NCBI GenBank assembly: GCA_035582835.1
Contig: JAYKAV010002585.1
Coordinates: 258,912-322,911, forward strand
Origin: Phoebastria nigripes
Taxonomy: Eukaryota > Chordata > Aves > Procellariiformes > Diomedeidae
Reading direction: 5' to 3'
Length of the DNA: 64,000 nucleotides
This document shows, piece by piece, positions 35,901 through 46,699 of this stretch. The notes below the pieces were generated by a model. It did not search any database, was not told where the DNA came from, and saw nothing but the letters and a program-made list of their open reading frames with translations. A program made the translations under genes and the position numbers. Numbering within the stretch: the first letter of the stretch is position 1; the number at the start of each line of letters is the position of its first letter.

Positions 35901-38254
35901 TCTGGATGCTAATCTGGTGCTTATCCCAGCTCTCCAGTGACCAGTGCCTGCAAGCTCACACTGGAAGCCTATCACGAGCAACACTCAGTTTTCTGGCACC
36001 TCCTGCCTTTGGTTGGAATCATACTGGAGTACCAGACCCTCACACTCCTCCTATTATAAGAGGCCCTGGGTTCTCCAACAGTTCTCAACTTTAACCTTCT
36101 TATGCGCTATTTTACACAAAGAAAACTCTGCCTTCCTAAAAGGCCTTCTCAGGTCTGTTTTGCATTCCTATGAAGTAGAAGCTCCTGGTCACTTCTGCTT
36201 GACCATAATCCCTGGGTAGGCTCATCCCAGCCCTGTGCACAGAGAAGGCTGGGAGATGAGGACACAGGCATGAATGAAATGCACTGATTGAAGAGAGGCT
36301 CAGATCAGCTTGCTGACAGCAGAGCAGAGGAGTTGCTGCCATCCCACAGAAGTGAAGACTCGATCTTCTCCTTTTGCTTGGAACGTGCTTTAGGCACCCA
36401 AACTTCTTGCAAAAGGAACTCAGGCTTACAGAAACAGGACTTTACTGAAGAGAAGGGCAAAGGCAGGAAGTCTCTGCTAACAACAGCATGCAGGTGAGAC
36501 TGCAGGGAAAAGCTGATGCTGGCAATCCAGAGAGAAGCATTGGGAAGAGATGCTCTAGTTACACAGCCAGCAACCTCAGGAATGGATATTCAGCAACCTC
36601 GTCGTGTTCAGGGGAAGTTCTGCTCTTAGGTGTCAGTAACCCAGAGGACAGAAAAAGCCTTTCAAATAGGTTTGGTACCAAGTCACAGCACAAAGATCTG
36701 GGGTGGAACCAGACAACTATGTTATCCAAGCTAGCCTCTCTAATTTTCAGAAGAGCAAATCCATTTCCAACCATGTGCCAAATGCTTCTTAGGGTCATTC
36801 ATGCCCCTTCACCACCTACTTGACCTGCTAACATGAGAAAAGCCTTTTCACTCAAAGTTTGTTTGCCAGGTGCATGACAAGGCAGCAGAAATGGATTCTG
36901 TTCTTGGCTCCTGGCCAGGGCATTTAAGTAGCAGGAATATTACAGCACACAAAAAACCCCACTGCATTTCTCAAGGTCACTGCTGAAGAGGTACAGTCAA
37001 TTTGTTTCACACCTCTCTACTCTCCACAGCTCCCTCCTCCACCAAAAAATACTGGTAGAACAAAGGGCTGGCTGCTTGTGGCTTGCATCCAGATTTACAC
37101 TGGGGTAATTCCACAGATTTCAACACAGCCACACCAGAAAAAGGCTGGAATTTAACTCTAAACTTATGAATCACATAGGAAACGCAGACAGCACAGCTTC
37201 AGCTATGATCCCAAGAGAAAGGCTGCTGCAAGTTGAACTAGCAATGTGGCTGAACAGAGATTCCTGCAACCAAGTCCAGCTGGAAAAGTTTAACCCTCTC
37301 TTTGACAGTTTCGCATCAAACCTGCTGCTGGCAGTTGCCCTTTCTTTACAGTTAGGAACAAACTTGCTGCTCCCAGCATCTCAGCAGAGCAGGACACAGT
37401 TAAATCAGGGCTTACTTTTGGAGCCCTGAAGATGGGCAGGTCTCTCTTGTGCACACATGCTTCTCAAACTAGGCTCTGAGCATTGCCTCTGGGCACAGTG
37501 CAGAGAAAGACAAACACAAGCGTGAGACACAGACCACTACAAACCCAAGCACCCACTTTAAGGTTCCCTAGGCCATAGGTTGCCCCACCACCCAAAAGCT
37601 ACATCAAGTTGAAAAGAATGGCTGTTAGAGGGGCTACCCTGACCCGAGCAGTCATGGGGATACCCTGCGCGAGGCTTCCCGCAGCCCTTGCACTTTGAAC
37701 GGACAAGAGGGCCCCGAGTGACTCACGTCCCCACGCTAATGCCCTGCCTGCACGCCTCAGCCCTGCGCCGGGCTACTTTTTGCCACGTCGGTGTTTCATG
37801 GGACATCTCACTCACCCTGTCCTTGCAAAGGAACGCTCTCAGAGTTTGAGTGGAGGTGGCTTTTCAATTGAAAGCTGTTGATGCGCACTGGGGACACGGA
37901 AAGGGGAACAGAAGAGGGATCCAGGCGCAACACGACTAGCAGAGACCCCCTCTGCCTCACCACGGCCCACGGGCATCGAGGGTGCGGGCATGCCCGAGAG
38001 GGAGGCAGGCAGGCTGCCGGGTTTTACCTGATGAAAGTGGTTTTCCCAGTGGAGTACTGCCCCACGAGGAGCACCATGGGCTTGTTGTCGAAGTCGGCAT
38101 CCTCCAGTGCCGGCGAGTGGAACTCATGGAACTTGTAGTGCTCTTCCAGGGGGAGCAGCTTGGTTTTGTAGAGCTTTTTCAGGCCCTCGCTGACCGTCTG
38201 AAACACCTCGGGGTCCTTCCTTCGGCGGTCGTCGGTGCCCAGCCAGCTGAACAT
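9374..38254 (-). CDS. EHD3: EH domain-containing protein 3 (EHD3), complete, six coding exons
   Basis: Joining 38028-38254, 30859-31035, 25762-25859, 12716-13128, 11429-11593 and 9374-9901 (minus strand) gives an uninterrupted 535-residue protein, the length I recall for mammalian EHD3. It starts [15 protein letters not shown], which fits EHD3 and not EHD1 (MFSWVSKDARRK). Motifs seen: P-loop GQYSTGKTT (65-73), the PFRKLNAFG segment (121-129), DTPG (153-156), NKAD (219-222), the GPF motif (420-422) and a C-terminal EH domain (about 444-535) with an EF-hand loop [12 protein letters not shown] (489-500). Family knowledge: EHDs are dynamin-like ATPases that oligomerise on and tubulate membranes. 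EHD3 acts in early-to-recycling endosome and endosome-to-Golgi traffic, and its EH domain binds NPF motifs. The start ATG has A at -3 and no in-frame ATG upstream. All introns are GT-AG. The promoter is a CpG island. No break or missing key residue was seen. Confidence 0.98.
9902..11428 (-). other. EHD3: EHD3 intron 5
   Basis: A 1.5-kb GT-AG intron. Around 10130-10200 the plus strand reads like the core of a MIR-type SINE (TTACAAAGTGGGGCTGACAG followed by a GGTTTACTCAAAGGCCCAG-like stretch). The match is weak. Nothing else was recognised. Confidence 0.7.
11429..11593 (-). CDS. EHD3: EHD3 coding exon 5
   Basis: This 165-nt exon (55 codons, phase 0 at both ends) encodes [18 protein letters not shown] to DFPNLRKMQ (residues 306-360), part of the helical region that carries the lysine-rich membrane-contact segment in EHD proteins. 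The acceptor is CCTTCAG and the donor GTAAGC. Confidence 0.96.
11897..11970 (-). repeat. Poly-T/poly-A tract ending in gap
   Basis: At least 74 consecutive T on the plus strand (A on the minus strand), preceded by a T-rich stretch from 11882 and truncated by the gap. It may be the tail of an inserted retroelement or a collapsed homopolymer artefact. Confidence 0.8.
11971..12129. other. Assembly gap (159 N)
   Basis: A run of Ns beginning exactly where the homopolymer ends, consistent with sequencing failure through poly-T. Any frame crossing it is spurious. Confidence 0.99.
12716..13128 (-). CDS. EHD3: EHD3 coding exon 4
   Basis: This 413-nt exon encodes [18 protein letters not shown] through LIKRARLAK (residues 168-305). 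It covers the second half of the G-domain, with the nucleotide-base motif NKAD at 219-222, and the start of the helical stalk. The acceptor is ...CCCTGTGCAG and the donor GTGGGT. It ends in phase 0. Confidence 0.97.
14365..14460. repeat. Remnant of ancient amniote interspersed repeat
   Basis: The phrase ACTGGGGTGAAATCCTGGCT followed by a TCAAGTCAGGAG-like segment resembles, from memory, a widespread palindromic repeat of turtles, crocodilians and birds that contains GGGGTGAAATCCTGGCCCC next to TTGAAGTCAATGG. The copy is short and diverged. Confidence 0.4.
15140..15205. repeat. A/C-rich low-complexity tract
   Basis: A 16-A run followed by mixed CCAAACCC, AAAAACAAAA and CCCCCCC segments. It is composed almost wholly of A and C. 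Confidence 0.85.
15698..15752. repeat. Purine-only tract: poly-A, G-rich core, poly-A
   Basis: 27 A, then a G-rich core (GCGGGGGGGTGGGGAGG), then 11 A. It is almost free of pyrimidines on the plus strand, so within the minus-strand EHD3 transcript it is pyrimidine-rich. Confidence 0.85.
20144..20189. repeat. Perfect 17-bp inverted repeat (hairpin)
   Basis: TTGAACAGTTGATCTAA at 20144-20160 is the exact reverse complement of TTAGATCAACTGTTCAA at 20173-20189, with a 12-nt loop. It lies in EHD3 intron 3. No mismatch occurs in the stem. It could be the remnant of a foldback element or a precursor-like hairpin; no function is inferred. Confidence 0.85.
24412..24428. repeat. Poly-T run
   Basis: 17 consecutive T inside EHD3 intron 3, in a generally T-rich neighbourhood. 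Confidence 0.8.
25762..25859 (-). CDS. EHD3: EHD3 coding exon 3
   Basis: This 98-nt exon encodes [20 protein letters not shown] and on to [13 protein letters not shown] (residues 136-168). It carries the switch-II DTPG motif. The acceptor is ...TTCACACAG and the donor is GTAAGT. It is too short to stand out as an open reading frame and was found by translating the expected missing segment between exons 2 and 4. The phase agrees on both sides. Confidence 0.95.
26249..26292. repeat. A-rich low-complexity tract
   Basis: Repeated AAAAC units, then an 11-A run, then CCCCACACCAAACAAACC. It sits just left of the CR1 fragment. Confidence 0.8.
26330..27110 (-). mobile_element. Old, diverged CR1 LINE fragment (3' part), antisense to plus strand
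   Basis: The plus strand carries an ordered series of phrases typical of the reverse complement of CR1 3' ends: a GCAAAACTTCTTTTTCTTAA-like segment, CTCCCCTCAGTCTTTCCTC, a TCTCAAACTGCTTCACATAT segment, TACTCCAGCTGTGACCTTGC, and a stretch ending TTCCCCATGTTGTATCTATG. The element is therefore read on the minus strand. Many substitutions and the lack of a 3' microsatellite mark it as ancient. Edges are approximate; identification is by remembered family sequence. Confidence 0.75.
30859..31035 (-). CDS. EHD3: EHD3 coding exon 2
   Basis: This 177-nt exon encodes [16 protein letters not shown] through [10 protein letters not shown] (residues 76-135). The acceptor is ...TGCCTACAG and the donor is GTCAGT. 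It begins with the last base of codon R76 and ends two bases into codon R135. It includes the switch-I threonines (EPTTDSF) and the PFRKLNAFG segment. Confidence 0.96.
32616..32645. repeat. Perfect tandem duplication, 15 bp x 2
   Basis: AGAATGGCTGCAGCA occurs twice head to tail (32616-32630 and 32631-32645) with no mismatch. A single N lies just upstream at 32603. Confidence 0.85.
33772..33837. repeat. A-rich CAAA-type low-complexity tract
   Basis: Interrupted CAAA and CCAAAA units from AAAAAACAAACAAACC onward, composed almost only of A and C on the plus strand. Confidence 0.85.
37085..37140. repeat. Remnant of ancient amniote palindromic repeat
   Basis: The phrase CAGATTTACACTGGGGTAAT followed by TCCACAGATTTCAACACAG resembles the GATTTACACTGGTGTAACTC / CATTGACTTCAATGG arrangement of a remembered amniote foldback repeat. 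The copy is short and diverged. Confidence 0.45.
38028..38254 (-). CDS. EHD3: EHD3 coding exon 1
   Basis: This 227-nt exon encodes residues 1-75 plus two bases of codon 76 and contains the whole P-loop GQYSTGKTT. The start codon is CAT on the plus strand at 38252-38254. The donor reads GTAAAA on the minus strand just after the FIR codons. The exon lies inside the CpG island. Confidence 0.97.
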
Positions 38255-38752
38255 CTTGGGGCCGCCTGAAGCCAGCTCCGCAGCGACCACCGAGGCTGGG
38301 GCGGCGGGCAGGGGAAGAGCCGCTGGCTGGCTGGCTGCCGGCGCGGGCTACCCCCGCATGCCCCCTCAGGCCGGGCGGGCGGGCGGCGGAGCCCGGGGAC
38401 GGCCTGGCAGGCCTCGCTCCCCTCCAGCGCCCACCTGCGAGAGCCGCCTTCCGTTACGCGACCCGCACCGGCGGTTTCAGTCAGAAAACAGTCCCAGCGG
38501 GAGGCTAAAAAAGCCGCTTTCTCCTCGCAGCCTCGGCTGAGCGGCGCCGGTGGACACCGCCTCCCTTAACGCCGCCGGCTCCCGGCGTGGGCATGCCGCG
38601 GAGGCAGGGCGGCAGGGGCGGGCGGCGGCAGCGCCCTCCGAGAGCGGCGGGCGGTGTTTAAGGGCGGCCCTCCAGGAAATGGGCCGGCGGCGGAAGTCGG
38701 CGGCTCCTGGCAGGCGCCACCCGTTCTCCCCGGCGGGTGAAGCCGTGCCGGG

Positions 38753-38763
38753 CGGCGCCATGT
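38753..38763. promoter_or_regulatory. YY1-like motif in CpG island
   Basis: CGGCGCCATGTT contains CGCCATGTT, the reverse of AACATGGCG, close to the known YY1 core (AAnATGGCG). This is a motif match only. Confidence 0.4.
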
Positions 38764-38870
38764 TGAGGCGGGGCGCGACGCGGAGGAAAAGCGGGGAGGG
38801 GCCGGGCCCGCCCCGCGGGGCGCGGCGGGGCACAGCGCCCCTTGGGGGCCGCTGTGGGGATTTGCAGCCC

Positions 38871-38882
38871 GGCCGCCATTTT
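38871..38882. promoter_or_regulatory. YY1-like motif at edge of CpG island
   Basis: GGCCGCCATTTT matches the YY1 consensus CCGCCATnTT. It lies at the boundary where CpG-rich sequence ends. In many mammalian promoters such sites sit just downstream of a start site, so it could mark initiation toward the right; this is inference. Confidence 0.45.
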
Positions 38883-41800
38883 ATTCCCCTTCTCACCTCA
38901 TTTTAAAATAAACCCCTGCATGTGCAAATTTGACAGGGAGATCGCTGTTTCTGAACGCTGCCACCCCGAGCTGGGTCCCCAATCCTTCCCCAAGCACTGC
39001 AGCTGCCCCTCACTTCTTGGGGGATCACAGAGACAAGGCTGGCTGTGCCCAGAAGAGTTCACCATTTCAGCAGATGAGACAGGCAAATTAGCTGCTGTCT
39101 CCACTCCTGTATTCCTCCAGCAATTAGGGCTGACAGGACAGCTGCCAAGCGAAGGCTGCAGTGCTCGGGCCGAAGCCTGCACGGGTTTTCCAGCAGCGGC
39201 CTGTGGCTCGGCGTGTCCCCAGGGCCAGCTATCAGCCATAACTCCCCGCTGCTGGGCTCTCCTCATCACCGCTGAGCAACTGGGACAGAGCAGGGAATTT
39301 TTCCTAAAATATCTCCAAATGGCTTTTTCACTTGAGTTGATCCAGTGGGTCCGAGAAACGTGGCAAGAGGCAGTTTTGGAAGCGGTCCTGCCGTGTGGCA
39401 GGCTCCTGCCCTTTCCCAGTCATTTGTGGACAGGAGGAGCCCAGGCCTTGCGTAAGCGGAGGCGGTGGTGCATTAAAAGCAGTTGTTTTTCACAGGCTGG
39501 GGGAGACACCCGGAGACGCATGTGGCCCCGTGTGCCTGGACAACGATCCAGGTCCCTTTCTATGCACCTGGCTGCAGGAGCAGCCATTTTCCTGGCTGTT
39601 CCCATTGTGTGATCCCATGCGCTCATATGCTCTGCATCATGGCCTGACCTGTGAGGTGCGAGTGATGACTCCAGGGACCGGTTTTCTTTTTCTGGAAGAA
39701 AATAGCAAGCAGACTGTATTTTCTGAAGGTCAGGCTTCTCTGCTTTGCTGCCAATGCCTAAAGCTAGTCTGAAAGTGGAATTAATGTTTTGGAACCTCCT
39801 TAAGACTGATTTCCTTCATTTCTTTAGTTTTATAAATAGAGACTTTTGGCTTTAAGAATTTGATGACTCCTTTCCAGTGAAAACTCCTGAAAATGAAAGG
39901 CCCCGTAGAAATCAACACGTTTTGGCAAGAATTCTTCATTTTGTAGGAAAAAAATCGCTTTAATCTTCTAGACAGTTCTGCCATTTAAGGGCTGTGCTTC
40001 TCTGACGCCGTTCTGGTATTTCTACAGCTATATATGGAGTCTCTTTGGTGCTTGCTTGTGATATCCTCAGAGCTGAGTAAAGGTCAGGCCAGGAAGCCTT
40101 TGATTGTAAATCTCCCCAGGCCACCTTGATGCCCTTCCTGAATGCAATGAATGGGGGAGGAAAGCAAGGTTTCTGTTGTGGAAGCTGCGGGAGCTAACTG
40201 CCACAGGTACGGCAGAGGCACGCTTGTCCCACGTTTACAAGAAGAGGATATATATTAATCATTAAGTTGCACTAATCATGAATATGTACACCTGATGGCC
40301 AAATGGCCAAAAAAATGTTTCCTCACCTTGTCTGAAGAGAGTCCCTTTCCTTTGGATTCTTCATCACCGGGACAGATCACAACCAAACTGCATAGTCTTT
40401 ATAGACTTTCTTTAGGTGACTCACAAACATTGCACAATTTTATTTATTTTTCACTGTTTTCTTAGCCATTTCTCTCTGAAAGGCTGACTTCCTCAAGGAC
40501 TCTCCTTACCTTGAAGTATAGGGCTTGTCAAAAACAAAGGGAAGTAAAATTAGGAAAGGAAGTTTAGAGTGTAATTAGGTTTTTCTTTTTGCCAGAATCC
40601 GAACTGAAAATTTTAATCTGTTTTCATTGTTTATTCCTTTTCATTTCTTAAACAGGGGTGTTTTAATGGATGGTTTTCTGTTGGACAGACTGGTCTCACA
40701 GTGCAATCTTTAGGCAATTTAAAAAAAAAAATTACGTTTTTTAAATTTTGAAAGCAGAAAAAGAACAAAACCAATTAAATCTTTTTTTCCAAACGATGAT
40801 TTTTCATTTAAAATGTTACTTCTGGAAGAAGGGCTGTTTTTCTTGAAAGTTTCTGAGCCGTTCAAATGCAAAAGCTCTCTATTGAATGCCTTATATAGAA
40901 ACTACTGTACTGCAGTGCTCAGGACATACCCATATCTGGTACTGATGGGGGTCTGCTACTGCCCTCTACTACAGAATTTGTCTTTTTCTTTCAAGCCATG
41001 ACAGATTAAACTTTTAGCTCTGTAGTTTCTCAGTTGCGTCCCTGCTGTTGGTAACATGGCTGGCAGTCACTTAGCTGGATGCTTGCCTTGACCGGGAAAG
41101 AGAGACTTTGCTGGAGAAGATTCACTTCCACTTTGCTGGGAGTGAATGGGGCTGGACTAAGTCATATAGTATTTGCATTCAAAATGAAACCTAATTTTGG
41201 GGGGCGAAACACAACGTTGTATAACTGAAACTCGTTTCATGTGAAATGAAGTCATGGTGATGTGTGTGTTTGCTTATCTCCTGCCTTAGGTTGGACAGAT
41301 TTATTTCCTACAAAAGATCATCTGAGGATGGGGACATTAGCAAGTCACTGAGTTTGAAAAGAGGTAGTGACTCAGTCGGTACCGTAACACTTTGACAGTT
41401 TGAAGAAGCTTGTGGGAGCAGTGTAGTTCAGTAAAATTCACTTCCTGCCAGTGCAGTTACTGTCACTGTTTGTTCATTACCGAGTAAGAAACCCAAATAG
41501 GCAGTGTCAAAAGTTCAGGTAGTGAGGGGTTCAACAGGGAATAGCAGGGTTTGTGAGAAAGGGATAAGGGGAGAGGAGGGAGCAGCAGGCCCCCAGAATT
41601 AAACCAAATACACTAATCTGATAAGTAAGGGAAGGAGAGTTTCCTCTGGTTCAGCTAGATCAAACTTCTCGACCGCCTGCTGTTGCCATGTGGCCTAGGA
41701 ATAAAATAATCTACAGTGTAGTCTATCCCTTAACTCACTCACTGCTTTGCCTTTACAACTCAGAAAGCTGCTGCCTTCTTCTCCTGCCCTCACTGCTCCT

Positions 41801-43294
41801 TCATATTCCTCTGAAATATTTCCCATTATGTTTCTTCTACCATTGTTCTCAGATGGCTTGGTACACGCATACTGTCCTTTTCCCTACCCTCTCCATGCTG
41901 CTCTTAGCCCCTCATTGCCTGGGGTGGAACAAGGTGCTGGTACCCAGAAGTACCACCAGAAATGGAGAACGTGGGTTTCAATAATGTGTATACAGTGAGT
42001 GGGAAGCATGCTTGCCTCCAGAGAGTTCACTCCTTAAATTTGTACGGCAAAGGAAGCGCGTTGTATTGCACATAGGGGATCTGACCCACGTGATGTCTGT
42101 AATAGTGCCGGAAAGAAAAATTCTCTGAGCCCTTAACCATTCTTGCAGTGCAGAAGCTTGGAGGTTTCTCCTGTAACTCCTGGATGGTTTTGACTGTCAC
42201 AGGACGTATACTTCCCTCAAACTTACATAAATGTTCTTTTTAGAAATTGTTCTGATTTAGTGATTGACAAAGCAGAGAGACTCATGGCCCTGTCTGTTCT
42301 GAGAAAATGTGGGATTTTTGAGGGTATTTCCTTTCTGAACTTTTTGTTACCTGAAAGCAGAAATCCAGTTAAAATGTATTAAGACACAGTTGAACATGTC
42401 TTCCTGTTCTACCTTGTCAGTGATATATGGAGAGACGCGGAGTTTTGTGCTTTGAATAATCAAATGGCTAACTAAACAAGGAAGCTGCCGTCCACTGAAG
42501 CAATGGGTGAGTCAAACGGTAGTCTGCATGATGGGCTGACCTGTTCTTTCATGTCTTCTGTGGAATATTTTGCATTGGGCTCTTCAGAAATTTTCTGGCA
42601 TTACTCAATATGCTTTTTTTCCCCACCTCCTGCTTCTACCACAGTGCTTGATAGGTTAGAACTAGCTCTCGGGGTTACGTAGGCAAGACATATATAAAGT
42701 GCATACACACGTGCACGTAAATATGCACGTAGGTAGAGATAACATATATACTATTTATAAGCAGCAGGCATCACTGTCAGTGGAACAATTATCCTTCGCT
42801 GTGAGGACACACCTGGAGAAGGTAGGACATCAAACAGCAAGTGCTATGTGGAGGGATTTGGTGCTGGCATTCAGCAGTCATCTGTGGCCAGCACAGAGTT
42901 AGGATTTTCTAGGGCTTTGAAAGGCGTATAACTCTGTCACCACTTCTTGGAGGCACGGTGCTGAGATGAAGCTGTCCTCTAGGATCAAATGGGTGTATTA
43001 GTTACACGACGCTGCTGGCCGTGCTGAATGCAGCAGCTGCTGCTGTACTTTTCTTTGGAAGTGTTGAAGGGAAAGGCAAAAAGTTCGTATCAGCAAACAT
43101 GAGAAGAATGGGTATGATGTAAAGCAACTAGATGAACCGCATCAGCTGCCCTGCATGTCACAACTCCAAAGCTTCTGCCTGCCAAATGGTTGGGAACACA
43201 GGCTGGTGTTTTAGCTAACCCAGATTTTGTGCACCCTTGTTCTCTTAGTTTTGCTGTTTAGGGCCGTTTTAGCTGATACTTGATCACAAAGTAT

Positions 43295-43345
43295 TCTGCA
43301 GAGATCAAAAGTTTCATCTGACTTTAACAGGAGTTGTGGGCAGTC
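43295..43345. repeat. Remnant of ancient amniote interspersed repeat
   Basis: The phrase CTGACTTTAACAGGAGTTGT followed by GGGCAGTCAGAATCTC resembles TTGACTTCAATGGGAGTTG followed by GCTCAGCACCTC, a common stretch in sauropsid genomes. It is diverged and short. Confidence 0.4.
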
Positions 43346-46300
43346 AGAATCTCTAATGATTAGGGTGATTATGAATAGGATGTTGTAACCTGAAGTGCTA
43401 AAGGACAGATCTTGAGTAAATGGGATTTTCATATTTCCACTGATTTTAATGTAGATTGGACAATTTACACAGCAAATAATATGTATTTTAAATTCTCAAC
43501 CAGAGTCTTTAAAAGTGAATCTTTGCTCAGAGAGGTATTGTTTGAAGTTCTGAAAGCCATCCAGGCATTTTTGCTACGGACTTTTTGTTAACATCAGTGG
43601 GAGGCTCTGGGGCAGGTTCACTGCTCGGCCTTGAAAGTCTCAGCACCAGAAGGTGTTCGTCAACTTTTGAGCCAATAATCTAAGCACAGGAAATTCAGGG
43701 CAAGGTCCTCCACCTGTCTGTATGTTCATTCGTTTTGTGAGAAAACACAGTTCAATGCTTCTTTTTAGGATATTTCTATTTGCTAAAAAGCCCACAGGAA
43801 GTGTGGGAGTCAGCTTTGAGTTTTTATTTCTGAAATACACCACTATGTTTAATCAAAGACTTGAGGTTGTACCTGCAAATGCTGTTTTCATACTGTGTGT
43901 TTAGAGACTAATGAAGATTAACAAAGCCTAATACAGTCACATTTCCATTTTGACTAATGACTGTTAATTTCTGTAGCTAATGTTCTGCTGTATTACGAGA
44001 ATGGTTGTAAAAGATGGCCCTGCATCGTTTGTTCTGCTCACCCTAAAATTTATTATTTTGAAATATTTGCTCTGTTCCACACAATCAGGAGCAGCTCCTC
44101 AGCCCAGATACAGATTGTCTTCGTTAAATCAGAGGAGCTGGGCTGAGCTCTGTCAGCTCCAGGTTCAGCCCTCGAATTGCCCACTGCCCCAGTGTCGCCT
44201 GAGATAAATCCTCTCATAGAGAGAGTAAGAGGCACTCAGAGAATTCTTTCATGGTCCAATCACTTTTACTAAAAGTGAAGGATTTTCTGTTGATTCTTCA
44301 GATTCTCATTTTAAGACTTTGGGACGAGGCCACTTAATGGCATCTAAGATGTTGAGAAAGATCAGGGGAGATCATGGGATGCTAATGTAGTGGAAGGACT
44401 TACATCAGATGGCAAACATACTAACTAGGGGAACGTGCAAAGAATAGAGAATCAAATCCATCCAACCTACTGGTTCACGGCTTTCATCTAAAGCTTTTAA
44501 CCTCTGTCTGCTACACTTGGCTGCTTTCCCTTAGAAATTATAATCGCTGGAAGAGACATGCACACACTCTGCTCCACCCATGCCAGAGGACACGGTGGGA
44601 CACTCCGATTCAGTCTGATTCAGTAACATTGCTGAGTGGAGTACAAGTGATTTCCGGGTATACTTTGGCTGGTCGTATACAATTGTACCTGGTGCCTGCT
44701 TGTACACATGACTGCGGCCAGACAGCAGGCAGAAGGTTAAAACATGAGGTGGAACACCTTGTAGCTGTCTAGGCAGTGACTGTTCATGACACATAAAATG
44801 CTTCATTGCATCTTTTGTTCAAAGATTTCCAGGTAATTTGGAAAAGAGTTTAAAACAATACACCCACAGGCAGGTTCAGTTGGGAGGTTTTCAAAACATA
44901 TAAAGTAGCTGCATCATTGACTATCAACACACACTGTTACAGTCAGGGCTGCTGGCTCAGTTTCTTGAAAATAAGGCTACATATTTGGGTGATTTAAACC
45001 TCCATTTTTGAAAGCATTGTTTTTTTCATACTATCTCTGGGTTTCAAGGCCTATATATAAAGTTTAGTTCTTTTTCAAATAAATGCCAGACTGAGGTGAG
45101 AACTGGTGAAGGGCTACAATGATTTTATCAGCCATTGTGGATGCTGTGCACACCCAAAAATCAAGTCTCAAGTATTTGCTCTTCAGTGTAGCTCAAAGTA
45201 TGTCAATTGCTCACCACTTCTTTTCCTGAGGAGCAGCAAAATGAGAAATTCTTCTTCATACATGTTTTGTGTGTCTATATAAAGTGCAGCCAGTCTCCAG
45301 GCTGTTTTCTTCCTCTTGTTTTTCTCTTAAATCTATCTCTCTGTCTGTTGCTCATGTTGTTGCAGCCGTGAAGGTCAATGGCTGTAAAAAGGCAAGGTTT
45401 GGAGGGAGAAACAGTATTTTTCATCTGGAGAAAAAGTAGGCAATTTGTTAGGCACTTAAATGCTTTTTCAGGTCTGAAATGTCTACTGTACAACAGAAAA
45501 TTGAATTTTTGTTTCCAGGGTTATATTTTGAAGATTTTCTCTTGGTTGCCCTTGAGGATCAAGCCTTGTGGATCAGTTGTAGAGTGGTTTTATAATAAAT
45601 GAGGGCTCTGTGTGGGAGGACGGCACAATCTGCAGTTGTATGGTTTCTCACAGGGAACGCCAGTGACCTTCAGCTTCGATGGGAGTAACAATCAACTGGT
45701 TCCTAACTGAGACCAGTTTCCTAGGGTGCCTGGGGCAGTGATTTTGAGTCTCAGAGAGCCTCCTCTGCAGGGAAGCCTTCCAAATACTGTATCATTATGG
45801 CATGTGAACCATTTATTGAACTTTGTATCCTGATTCATTTTTTCAGTCCACACTGTAATGAAAAGCTGTGATTATGATCACCTTGTTACCACTGATGGGT
45901 GTGATTTGCCTGCTGAGAGTTTGATCATGATTTCTCCCAGGAGCCCACCACTTGCAGCAAAAGGTGATGGCTGCTAATGTTTAGCATAGCTGCTAATATT
46001 AAAAAACGGCTATGAAATCACTCTCTGCTGTTTTCAGTGGAGGGATGAGAAACATCTGTCTTGAATGTTACAAGAAAAAAAAAAAATCTCAGCATGCGAT
46101 TTCATGTGTGAATCTGTGGTAATCAGCAAGATGGAATGTGATCTCTTGGGGGAGATTGTATCGTTCTCCAAAATGAGGCAAAAAGGGCAAAATAACCATT
46201 GGGGGGTTGTGAGTAATGGCTTTGTAACACCTAACGTATTCCATTTTTCTGTTAGCCTTTGGTTTATCTTGCTATTTTTCTTTTTTTGGGAGGGGAAATA

Positions 46301-46699
46301 ACCACATGCCAGAATGTGATTGAATAAAAACTGTCATTCATGTTGCAGCATGTTATGAAAATATCCTGGAGAGCCTAAAATAGTCCAGCGAGAGACTGAG
46401 AATAGCCATATGTATGGCTTCAAAGCCCCAGTAAAAGTCAATGGGGTCACTTGTTTTGATTTCACTCAGATCTATAGCGAATGTAAAGCCTTGAAAACGC
46501 AGTGATAGGTGCTAGATTAGAATCGGATGGGTCCCCCGCTTCTCCTGGGAGTGCCACCCCCACACACACCCCCGCTAGCTAAAGAGAAAATTTTAAAAGC
46601 CATGATTAAATTGACTTTTTACACTTATTTTAATGATCAGGAATTCTTCTGGAGAAGACACACCTCATCCCAAGAAACAAGGAGTTTCCAGCAGGACTG

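Larger units (their letters stand above)
31036..38027 (-). other. EHD3: EHD3 intron 1
   Basis: A 7.0-kb GT-AG intron, as is common for a first intron leaving a CpG island. It includes a perfect 15-bp tandem duplication (32616-32645), a CA-rich tract (33772-33837) and an ancient palindromic-repeat remnant (about 37085-37140). No embedded gene was recognised. Confidence 0.75.
37960..38885. promoter_or_regulatory. EHD3: CpG island, EHD3 promoter and first exon
   Basis: Very GC- and CpG-rich sequence covers EHD3 exon 1 and about 600 bp upstream of its start codon. It stops sharply near 38885, where the sequence becomes A/T-rich. Several GC boxes are visible (GGGGCGGCGGG near 38299, GGGCGGGCGGGCGG near 38373, GGCGGGGCGCG near 38767). 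No clear TATA box was seen, so dispersed initiation is likely. The EHD3 transcription start is inferred to lie within about 38300-38800. Confidence 0.85.

Noticed and set aside
38255..38290. In-frame upstream extension of EHD3 (12 extra codons)
   Set aside because: It would begin with GTG, and the ATG at 38254 has a good context and matches the family start MFSW.
38842..39612. 256-codon open frame on the plus strand beside the CpG island, one of the longest in the window
   Set aside because: It begins with TTG, has no recognisable domain, and its composition changes sharply where the CpG island ends. It is best explained by chance; a divergent non-coding transcript remains possible.
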